In this document: positions 42,642 to 50,573 of the stretch, piece by piece
Position numbering within the stretch: the stretch's first letter is position 1
Layout of the letters: the number at the start of each line of letters is the position of its first letter
Source: a gamma proteobacterium endosymbiont of Lamellibrachia anaximandri
GTDB lineage: Bacteria > Pseudomonadota > Gammaproteobacteria > Chromatiales > Chromatiaceae
DNA: 53,420 bases
Assembly: GCA_016756855.1 (NCBI GenBank)
Contig: JAESPD010000023.1
Coordinates: 1-53,420 of the forward strand
Direction: 5' to 3'
Translations under genes and position numbers: made by a program
Notes under the pieces: generated by a model
Told to the model about the DNA's origin: nothing
The model's input: only the letters and a program-made list of their open reading frames with translations
Databases searched by the model: none

Positions 42642-44210
42642 TTGCGGCTTCCACATACCTTTATTTTGCTGATGTTTGCTCTCGTCCCAAATACAACCGT
42701 CCACGCCTTCGGGGTTTTCGATCGTCTGTTGATGCCCGGTGACGTGATCGAGGGGCATGCGGCGTTCGAGGATGAGTGTGAAAAATGCCACGAAAAACTT
42801 GAACAGAAAAGACAGAGTCAGCTCTGCCTTGGTTGCCATGACCACGAAAATATCGCCAGTGATATTAAGCTGAAGGAGGGTTACCACGGCCGCAAGGCGC
42901 AACCCGACAAGGTTTCCTGCAAGCACTGTCATACTGACCACAAGGGGCGCGGCGCCCGGGTAGTATTGTTCGATGAGGGCTCCTTTTTACACGAAGCGGC
43001 GGATTTCAAGTTGAGGGGGCTGCACAAACAGGTTCCCTGCAACGCCTGCCATGAACAGGGCAAAAAGTATTTAGTAGAGTTTTCCTTATGTGTCGATTGC
43101 CACAAGGAGGCTGATCCCCATCGCGGCGGTCTGGGTGAGAAGTGCGATAAATGTCATGTGGAGCGTGGTTGGAAGCATTTCGATTTCGACCACAACAAAG
43201 ACACCGAATATAAGCTCGAAGGCAAGCACCTGGATCTCAAGTGCAAGCTCTGCCACCCCGGTGAGCGTTACAAGAAGACACCCAAGGAGTGTCATCTTTG
43301 CCATCAGATCAATGACATCCATGGCGGGCAGTTTGGTGAAAAGTGCAAGGAGTGCCACACCACCGAGAAGTGGAACGAAGTCAGGTTCGATCACGACCGC
43401 GATACCAAATACAAGCTGCAATACCGGCATCGCAAGCTTGCTTGCAACAGTTGCCACAAGGAGCCTCTGTACAAGAAAAAACTGGAAAAGGATTGTTACG
43501 CCTGCCACCGCCTGGATGACGTGCATCGAGGTGTAAACGGCAAGGAGTGTCAAAACTGCCACTCCACCAAGGGGTGGGCTGAGATTGGTTTTGATCACGC
43601 AAAAGATACTAAATTCATCCTTGACGGCCGCCATACAAAATTACCTTGTGAGGCCTGTCATACCTCTGCGCAGAAAGAGAAACAGGCGCTGGGAACCACC
43701 TGCATCGCCTGTCATGTCGATGATGACGTGCATAAGGAGCAACAGGGCAAGGCATGTGTCCGGTGCCACAACACTGATGGTTGGGACGCGAAAGTTTTTT
43801 TCGACCATGACCTGACCCATTTCCCCTTGATCGGCCAGCACAACGTGCTGGCCTGCGAAGAGTGCCATCTCTCCAGCGAATACAAGGATGCGAAGACCGA
43901 GTGCGTCGCCTGTCACACCGGTGATGACTCGCACGATGGGCGTTTGTCGGAGCAATGTGAAACGTGCCATTCGCCGAACGGATGGACGCTATGGATGTTC
44001 GATCACAATGCTCAAACCGAATTTAAGCTCGAAGGCAGCCACGAAGGGCTGAACTGCCACGCCTGCCATCGGGAAAAAATCTCGGACAAAAAGCTGGGCC
44101 AGAGTTGTTACAGCTGTCATCGGCAGCAAGATAAACACCGCGGAGCCTACGGCAGAAAATGCAAACGCTGCCATAACAGCGACTCCTTCAGCGAAGTGAA
44201 AATGAAATGA
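42642..44210 (+). CDS. 21-haem periplasmic c-type cytochrome
   Basis: The coding frame is open from a GTG at 42528 inside the cytochrome b gene. The likely start is the TTG at 42642, giving a signal peptide (LRLPHTFILLMFALVPNTTVHAFG); this is a choice, not certain. The mature ~500 residues hold 21 CXXCH motifs in repeats of about 70 residues, each with three motifs plus conserved extra His. The pattern is CxxCH-x3-GW...FDH-x-DTxxxLxGxH-x2-LxCxxCH...CxxCH...D-VH-x-G. It resembles class III-like/doubled-CXXCH cytochromes. It would form a long haem wire spanning the periplasm. Its stop overlaps the next gene's earliest ATG (ATGA). Confidence 0.85.
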   Translation: MRLPHTFILLMFALVPNTTVHAFGVFDRLLMPGDVIEGHAAFEDECEKCHEKLEQKRQSQLCLGCHDHENIASDIKLKEGYHGRKAQPDKVSCKHCHTDHKGRGARVVLFDEGSFLHEAADFKLRGLHKQVPCNACHEQGKKYLVEFSLCVDCHKEADPHRGGLGEKCDKCHVERGWKHFDFDHNKDTEYKLEGKHLDLKCKLCHPGERYKKTPKECHLCHQINDIHGGQFGEKCKECHTTEKWNEVRFDHDRDTKYKLQYRHRKLACNSCHKEPLYKKKLEKDCYACHRLDDVHRGVNGKECQNCHSTKGWAEIGFDHAKDTKFILDGRHTKLPCEACHTSAQKEKQALGTTCIACHVDDDVHKEQQGKACVRCHNTDGWDAKVFFDHDLTHFPLIGQHNVLACEECHLSSEYKDAKTECVACHTGDDSHDGRLSEQCETCHSPNGWTLWMFDHNAQTEFKLEGSHEGLNCHACHREKISDKKLGQSCYSCHRQQDKHRGAYGRKCKRCHNSDSFSEVKMK

Positions 44211-44245
44211 TTATTGCGATAAACGCAAACGGTGAGACTAGACTA

Positions 44246-47200
44246 ATGGCAAAGGTAAAACTGATGAGAAGCAGATCGATCGGCAGAATGGTGACGATGC
44301 TGCTCCTTACCCTCTCCCTGACAGCATTTCAGACTGTTTGGAACAGTACATCCGCTGCGGAGTCCTTCGATCATTTTATGACCGGTTTTCCCCTGACTGG
44401 TGGACACAAGCGGGTCGAGTGCGAGCAGTGCCACACCAATGCCATTTTCAAGGGGACGCCCACCCGTTGCGCGAGTTGCCATAATGGCGCCCGGGCGGAG
44501 GGCAAGGGAGCGAACCACATAAAGAGCGAAGATACCTGCGATAACTGCCATACCTCGTCAACCTGGCGGGTAGCCCGTTTCGATCACGGCAGTGTCACAG
44601 ACGCATGTGAACGTTGCCACGACGGGGGCAAAGCTGCGGGCAAGACGGTTGCCCACATAAGCACTACCAACAACTGTCAGTTCTGTCACTCGTCTTTCAG
44701 TTGGCGCAAGGTGCGTCGGGTCGACCATGTTGCGGTTCTTGGCGCCTGTACCAGCTGCCATAACGGAAGTAGCGCACTGGGCAAGGGCGGCGACCACCCG
44801 CAGACCACTGCGCAGTGCGACACCTGCCACTCCACCGGTCGGTGGGGGATCGCCAAGCTCGATCACACCCAACTTGACACCGCTTCCTGTACACGTTGCC
44901 ACAACGGCGCCAAGGCCACCGGCAAACCGGGCAGACACATCAGGACTACCGAACAGTGCGACACCTGCCACACGACCCAGACTTGGCGTGGCGGTGTCTT
45001 TGATCATGCCAATGTTGCCGGAACCTGTTCATCCTGTCACAACAGCGTCAATGCGTCGGGCAAGGGCGGTAAACACATCAAGACCAGTGCCCAGTGTGAC
45101 ACTTGTCATACGACTCAGACATGGCTTGGCGGCAGCTTTGACCATGCTGACGCAGCGGGTAGCTGCAGCTCCTGCCACAATGGGGCGAATGCCACCGGCA
45201 AGCACTCCTCGCACATTGTGACGACGGGGCAGTGTGACACTTGCCACACGACTCAGACATGGCTTGGCGGCAGATTCGATCACGCCAATGCAACGGGTAG
45301 CTGCAGCTCCTGCCACAATGGAGCGAACGCCGCCGGCAAGCACTCTACACACATAACAACGGTGGAACAGTGCGATACCTGCCACACCACGCAAACCTGG
45401 CGTACCGGCACCTTTGATCATGCAAATGTCACCGGCACCTGCACCTCCTGCCATAACGGCAGCAGCGCCACCGGCAAGCACGGCTCCCATGTGACCACAG
45501 CTTCCCAGTGCGACACCTGCCATATATCGACCAAGGCCTGGACCTCGGTCAACTTCAGGCACGAGAATGCCGCCGGCAGGTGCTCCAGCTGTCATAATGG
45601 TATTACTTCAGCCGGTAAGAGTGCCGGCCATGTGAATACTGCTGCCCAGTGTGATGTCTGCCATACCTCGGAGGCGAACTGGAAGAGCGTGCGCTTCGAT
45701 CATGGGAGTGTGAGCGGTACTTGCTCAAGCTGTCACAACGGAGCCACGGCGACCGGTAAACACTCAAGCCATGTTCAGACCAGTGGCGAATGCAGTCGTT
45801 GTCATATCTCCAACTCGAATTGGACCAGCGTGCGTTTCGACCACGGTGCGGCAAGCGGTTCCTGCAACACTTGTCACAATGGGACGACGGCCACCGGCAA
45901 GAACTCCGGTCATGTGCAGACTACCGCCCAGTGCGATGCCTGCCACACATCCCAGACCTCCTGGAGCAGTGTGCGCTTTGATCACAGCAACGTGACCGGC
46001 AGTTGTGCAACGTGTCACAACGGTTCCACCGCTACCGGCAAGCGCAGTACTCACATCCAGACAACTGCTGCCTGCGATACCTGTCACACCACCACTACAA
46101 CCTGGCTCGTGGGTACCTTCCGCCACGATGGCGTGTCAGGAACCTGTAGCAGCTGTCACAACGGCACATCGGCTACGGGTAAGCACTCCAGCCATGTCTT
46201 AACCACTGGCCAGTGCGATAGCTGCCATATATCGACCAACGCATGGAATACAGTACGCTTCGATCACGGCCTGGTCTCCGGCAGCTGTGCGAGTTGTCAT
46301 AATGGCACCACGGCTACCGGTAAACACAGTGGTCATGTGCAGACGACTGCCGGTTGCGAAACCTGCCATATCTCACAGACGGGCTGGACCGCAGTGCGTT
46401 TTGATCACGCCGGAGTCTCCGGCAGCTGCGCGACTTGCCACAACGGTACTACCGCAACCGGCAAGCACAGCGCCCATGTGCAGACCACCGCCGGCTGTGA
46501 AACCTGCCATATCTCGCAGACGGGCTGGACCGCCGTGCGGTTTGACCACGCCGGAGTCACCGGCAGCTGCGCGAGCTGCCACAACGGCACCACTGCGACC
46601 GGCAAGCACAGTGGCCATGTGCAGACCACCGCTGGTTGTGATACCTGCCATATCTCGCAGACGGGCTGGACCGCAGTGCGGTTTGACCACGCCGGAGTCA
46701 CCGGCAGCTGCGCGAGCTGCCACAACGGCACCACCGCCACCGGCAAAAACAGCGCCCATGTGCAGACCACTGCAGGCTGCGAAACCTGCCATATCTCGCA
46801 GACGGGCTGGACCGCAGTGCGTTTTGACCACGCTGGAGTCACCGGTAGCTGTGCAAGCTGCCACAACGGCACCACTGCCACCGGCAAGCACAGTGGTCAT
46901 GTGCAGACCACCGCAGGTTGCGATACCTGCCATATCTCGCAGACGAGCTGGAGCGCAGTGAGGTTTGACCACGCCGGAGTCACCGGCAGCTGCGCGAGCT
47001 GCCACAACGGCACCACCGCCACCGGCAAGCACAGCAGTCATATCCAGACTTCTGCCGGTTGTGAAACCTGTCATATCTCGCAGACGAGCTGGACCGCAGT
47101 GCGCCTCGACCATACCGGAGTCACCGGGAGTTGTGCGAGCTGTCATAACGGCACCACTGCCACCGGCAAACACAGCAGTCATATCCAGACCACTGCCGGT

Positions 47201-47830
47201 TGCGATACCTGCCATATCTCGCAGACGAACTGGACCGCAGTGCGTTTCGATCACGGAGGAGTTACGGGAACTTGCCAGAGCTGCCACAACGGCACCTCCG
47301 CCACCGGCAAGCACAGCAGCCATGTCCAGACCACGGCGGATTGTGATAGCTGTCACCTTTCGCAAACCACCTGGACTTCGGTGCGCTTCGATCACAGCAC
47401 GGTGACAGGTAGCTGTTCCACCTGCCACAACGGCAATCAGGCGGAGGGCAAGCACGCCGGTCATTTCCAGACCACGCAGCAGTGCGATAGCTGTCACCGT
47501 ACCACCGGTTGGCTGCCGACCCTGGTCTATCGTCATAATTCGGGAAGTTATCCGGGGGATCACCGCGTTAACCTGGCCTGCACCACGTGCCATGCAAGTA
47601 ACAGTCAGGTGGTGACCTGGCGTAACGCAGGTTATGCTCCCGACTGTGCGGGTTGCCACGCCGGGGATTATGAATCGGGTCCGCACAAGAAGCACGAGAA
47701 CCCCGACCGCAAGTATACGGTTACCGAACTCCGTGACTGCAGCGGTCCATGTCATGTCTATACTGACAGTTCAATGACGACGATAAAGAAGTACAGACAG
47801 CGTGAGCACAGTGTGAGCGGAGGCTGGTGA
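44246..47830 (+). CDS. Giant c-type cytochrome with 47 CXXCH motifs
   Basis: Nearly 1,200 residues. ATG candidates are 44207 (overlapping the previous stop), 44246 and 44264 (AAGG upstream); each leads into a signal peptide ending NSTSAA. By hand count there are 47 CXXCH motifs plus one CX3CH (CSGPCH) at the C-terminus. The body is a tandem array of a 47-residue unit with two CXXCH, e.g. CDTCHISQTGWTAVRFDH then CASCHNGTTATGK. Conserved His at FDH and at GHVQTT are probable sixth ligands, so haems would be bis-His. About 21 units occur. The first and last units diverge while the middle ones are nearly identical. An extended filament or wire reaching the outer membrane is likely; the function itself is inferred. 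Confidence 0.85.
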   Translation: MAKVKLMRSRSIGRMVTMLLLTLSLTAFQTVWNSTSAAESFDHFMTGFPLTGGHKRVECEQCHTNAIFKGTPTRCASCHNGARAEGKGANHIKSEDTCDNCHTSSTWRVARFDHGSVTDACERCHDGGKAAGKTVAHISTTNNCQFCHSSFSWRKVRRVDHVAVLGACTSCHNGSSALGKGGDHPQTTAQCDTCHSTGRWGIAKLDHTQLDTASCTRCHNGAKATGKPGRHIRTTEQCDTCHTTQTWRGGVFDHANVAGTCSSCHNSVNASGKGGKHIKTSAQCDTCHTTQTWLGGSFDHADAAGSCSSCHNGANATGKHSSHIVTTGQCDTCHTTQTWLGGRFDHANATGSCSSCHNGANAAGKHSTHITTVEQCDTCHTTQTWRTGTFDHANVTGTCTSCHNGSSATGKHGSHVTTASQCDTCHISTKAWTSVNFRHENAAGRCSSCHNGITSAGKSAGHVNTAAQCDVCHTSEANWKSVRFDHGSVSGTCSSCHNGATATGKHSSHVQTSGECSRCHISNSNWTSVRFDHGAASGSCNTCHNGTTATGKNSGHVQTTAQCDACHTSQTSWSSVRFDHSNVTGSCATCHNGSTATGKRSTHIQTTAACDTCHTTTTTWLVGTFRHDGVSGTCSSCHNGTSATGKHSSHVLTTGQCDSCHISTNAWNTVRFDHGLVSGSCASCHNGTTATGKHSGHVQTTAGCETCHISQTGWTAVRFDHAGVSGSCATCHNGTTATGKHSAHVQTTAGCETCHISQTGWTAVRFDHAGVTGSCASCHNGTTATGKHSGHVQTTAGCDTCHISQTGWTAVRFDHAGVTGSCASCHNGTTATGKNSAHVQTTAGCETCHISQTGWTAVRFDHAGVTGSCASCHNGTTATGKHSGHVQTTAGCDTCHISQTSWSAVRFDHAGVTGSCASCHNGTTATGKHSSHIQTSAGCETCHISQTSWTAVRLDHTGVTGSCASCHNGTTATGKHSSHIQTTAGCDTCHISQTNWTAVRFDHGGVTGTCQSCHNGTSATGKHSSHVQTTADCDSCHLSQTTWTSVRFDHSTVTGSCSTCHNGNQAEGKHAGHFQTTQQCDSCHRTTGWLPTLVYRHNSGSYPGDHRVNLACTTCHASNSQVVTWRNAGYAPDCAGCHAGDYESGPHKKHENPDRKYTVTELRDCSGPCHVYTDSSMTTIKKYRQREHSVSGGW
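46270..47340 (+). repeat. Near-identical 141-bp tandem repeats in the giant cytochrome gene
   Basis: Units of 141 bp (47 codons), seven to eight in a row, differ mostly at synonymous sites. More diverged units of the same length extend back to about 44520. Local homogeneity indicates recent unit expansion or gene conversion, and the copy number may differ between strains. Confidence 0.9.
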
Positions 47831-47911
47831 ATCCTCGTCAGGGGATTCATCGCCTCTTGGGGGTTGTATCGAACCAACATGTTTACAAAACAATAATAGA
47901 CAAGGTATGTA

Positions 47912-50431
47912 ATGAAAAAAATAGCGGGAAAGTTCTGGGCAGCCACTCTGTTGATGCTGCTGTCGCTATCGATAACCACCGGAGCTATGGCCAAGTCGCG
48001 GGTGATGGATCGGATCGATGCCGGGTTCGGGGAGGAGGAGAATCGAATCTCGATCTTTTTCAATCTCCCAGTGCGTGTGGTCAGCGATCTGGTGAACAGC
48101 GCCAGAAACGAGATTGCGATTCGAGTGAAACCGGTTGTCACCCCGGGTACGGAAGAGGAATTTCTCACCGGTGACGAGACCCTCTCCTGGAAGCCGAGCG
48201 CAGAAATCCCGCTGGAACGGGTCGTCTTCACCGGACAGCTGATCGGCAACTCCACCATGTTGCTCTCATTCTCTACCTCGGTTGGTGAGTATGAGATTAC
48301 TCAGGGAAAAGGCTTTTTCTCGATTTCTGTGGTGCTGAAAAAGGAGAAAAAGGTTGAAAGCATAAAGCTTGAGGAGCCGAAGGGGGGGGCGCTGTTCGAT
48401 GTGCCGCCCACGGAGATTCCTGCAGTCTCCGAACTTCCTGCTGTAGTGGTACAGCCGGGAGACAAGCCGGAATTCGTGGACGGAGATTTCGCCCTGAACC
48501 TGCATTCTCAGCAGCAGCCGATCGATTTCAAAAAGGTTGCGCCGGTGCCTGTGCCAACGGGACGACGGCTCTATACCACGCAGACGGAGGTCAACGACCA
48601 GCAGTGGTACCGGCTGCGTCTGGGTTTCTTCCGATCTGCTGCCGAGGCGGAACGGTTCAAAAAGGAGATCCGCCACTTCTATCCCAGTAGTTGGGTGGAT
48701 CGGGTATCGGCCGAAGAGAAGGCCCGTATTCAGGGAGACACCAGTGCGCTACCGGAAGCGGGGGAGGCACCGCTGATGTTACCGAAACAGGAGGTGAAAC
48801 CTGTTCCGGAACGGCTTGCCCGGATGATGGAGAAGGCCAGGGAGATCATGACCGCCCAGGATTATCCAAAGGCTATCCGCATGCTGACGGCGATCCTGGA
48901 GGAACCGGACAATCTATTTGCCAAGGAGGCGCTCGAATTACTTGGTCTGGCGCGGGAGCGCAATGGTCAGATTGCTCATGCCAAGGCGGAGTACCGCCGT
49001 TACCTGGAGCAGTATCCCGAGGGTCCTGACTCTGTGCGGGTGAACCAGCGTCTCGTCGGCCTGATTTCGGCGGCTGAGCAACCCAAGGATAAGCTGCGCG
49101 AGCCGACCCGGGCAGTTGTAGCCGAGCGGGAAGCGGAGTGGGAGATTTTCGGTAGTTTTTTTCAGTCTTATCAGCGGGACGGCATCGAGAGTGATTTTGT
49201 TGACGATGACGAGAGTGTCACCCGTTCTCAGGTCAATAACAGCATCGATCTGAGTGTGCGTCGTTCCAGTGCCGACGTCGACATGCGGGTGCAGTTGAAC
49301 GGCTCCTATGACATCGATCTGTTGGACACTGGGTCGGGCAACCAGGAAGCACTGACCGATGCTTTTTTCGAGGTGGAACGACGCGCCGAGGGCGTGGTCG
49401 GGCGTTTCGGTCGTCAGCGCTTCCGTTCGAGCGGTATCCTCAACCGGTTTGATGGGGGGGTCATCGGTTATCAGTTCTCCGAGGACATCAGGCTTAACGT
49501 CTATTCGGGTATCCCGGTGGAGAAATCCAGCGATGTCTTTATTCGCGACGACAAGTGGTTCGTCGGCGGAAATGCAGAGTTGGCCTCACTCTTCTACGAT
49601 ATCGACTTCACCCTGTTCGCCATCGAGCAACGGGTCGATCACCTGGTGGACCGCAGGGCAGTGGGCGGTGAGGCACGCTATTTTGACGATCAACGCTCGT
49701 TCTTCGGCCTGCTGGATTACGATATCTTTCATAATCGGCTGTCGACCTTTCTGGCGCAGACCAACTGGACGCTGAACAGCGATACCCAGCTCTACTTCAA
49801 TTATGACTATCGCACCAGTCCGATCCTGACCACTTTCAATGCACTGCAGGGGCAGACCGTAGAGACCATCGAAGAACTCGGCCAGACCTATACCGATGAC
49901 GAGATCTACGCTCTGGCTGAGGATCGCTCTGCCCGAAGCCATGTGGTTTCTCTGGGTGGTACGCGCTCGCTGGCGGAAGATTTTCAGCTCAGTGGCGATC
50001 TCACCATCTCCAATGTGGGCGATACACCGGCATCAGGGGGGGTGGAAGCGACGCCTTCGACCGGGAATGAGTTTTTCTATACCCTACAGGTACTCAAGAA
50101 TAATCTGTTGAAGGAGGGGGATATCGGCATCCTCAGCCTGCGCTATTCAGATGCCAATACCTCCAACACCTATTCCATCAGCGCCAACAGCCGTTACCCG
50201 ATTACCAATCTCTGGAGAATCAACCCACGGCTCAATCTCTCGTACCGCGACAATAACGATGGTGGAACCCGTATCACTGCCGGCGGCACTCTGCAGGCGG
50301 ACTACCGCTTCAGAAGCGACCTGGTGTTCGAGGTGGAGGGCGGCGGCAACTGGCATAAAGAGGAGACCTTGCTGTCTACAGATTCCTTTCTCGATTACTT
50401 TTTCTCTGCTGGATATCGCTGGAGTTTCTAA
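47912..50431 (+). CDS. Outer-membrane beta-barrel protein with periplasmic SPOR and TPR domains
   Basis: An 839-residue protein with signal peptide 1-27. An N-terminal beta domain resembling AMIN-type modules lies at about 30-150, a linker follows, and a SPOR-like peptidoglycan-binding domain covers about 220-270 (WYRLRLGFFRSAAEAERFKKEI). TPR repeats cover 305-385 (AREIMTAQDYPKAIRMLTAILEEPDNLFAKEALELLGLA). From ~405 to the end come alternating amphipathic strands ending FSAGYRWSF, with the C-terminal Phe typical of outer-membrane barrels. It lies 81 bases after the 47-motif cytochrome. It probably acts as the outer-membrane porin or docking partner of the cytochromes, analogous to but not homologous by eye with MtrB/PioB. 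AAGG precedes the ATG. Confidence 0.75.
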   Translation: MKKIAGKFWAATLLMLLSLSITTGAMAKSRVMDRIDAGFGEEENRISIFFNLPVRVVSDLVNSARNEIAIRVKPVVTPGTEEEFLTGDETLSWKPSAEIPLERVVFTGQLIGNSTMLLSFSTSVGEYEITQGKGFFSISVVLKKEKKVESIKLEEPKGGALFDVPPTEIPAVSELPAVVVQPGDKPEFVDGDFALNLHSQQQPIDFKKVAPVPVPTGRRLYTTQTEVNDQQWYRLRLGFFRSAAEAERFKKEIRHFYPSSWVDRVSAEEKARIQGDTSALPEAGEAPLMLPKQEVKPVPERLARMMEKAREIMTAQDYPKAIRMLTAILEEPDNLFAKEALELLGLARERNGQIAHAKAEYRRYLEQYPEGPDSVRVNQRLVGLISAAEQPKDKLREPTRAVVAEREAEWEIFGSFFQSYQRDGIESDFVDDDESVTRSQVNNSIDLSVRRSSADVDMRVQLNGSYDIDLLDTGSGNQEALTDAFFEVERRAEGVVGRFGRQRFRSSGILNRFDGGVIGYQFSEDIRLNVYSGIPVEKSSDVFIRDDKWFVGGNAELASLFYDIDFTLFAIEQRVDHLVDRRAVGGEARYFDDQRSFFGLLDYDIFHNRLSTFLAQTNWTLNSDTQLYFNYDYRTSPILTTFNALQGQTVETIEELGQTYTDDEIYALAEDRSARSHVVSLGGTRSLAEDFQLSGDLTISNVGDTPASGGVEATPSTGNEFFYTLQVLKNNLLKEGDIGILSLRYSDANTSNTYSISANSRYPITNLWRINPRLNLSYRDNNDGGTRITAGGTLQADYRFRSDLVFEVEGGGNWHKEETLLSTDSFLDYFFSAGYRWSF

Positions 50432-50472
50432 CAGCGATAATAGACTACCCGGCAGCTTGTCGCGAAGAGGCA

Positions 50473-50539
50473 GTAGGAGCGGTGCCACCGCCGCAGTTTA
50501 CCTATCAACGGAGTCATCGCGGCGGGGCGCCGCTCCCAC
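50473..50539. repeat. REP-like palindrome / bidirectional terminator
   Basis: The left arm starts GTAGGAGCGG and the right arm ends CCGCTCCCAC; the two 21-22-base arms pair almost completely around a 24-base loop. It lies between convergent genes (stops at 50431 and 50574) and resembles widespread gammaproteobacterial GTAGGAGCGG repeats. Confidence 0.7.
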
Positions 50540-50573
50540 AATTAAATGCCCCGTCTGCTTGCAGTGGGGTGGT

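Noticed and set aside
44500-47480. CRISPR-like array
   Set aside because: The regular 141-bp units are entirely coding with no unique spacers, and no cas genes are present. The same applies to the 339-bp array at 23.8-28.9 kb.
46373-47755. 460-codon minus-strand frame opposite the giant cytochrome
   Set aside because: It is an antisense shadow of the 141-bp repeats; the plus strand has signal peptide, regular CXXCH motifs and operon context.
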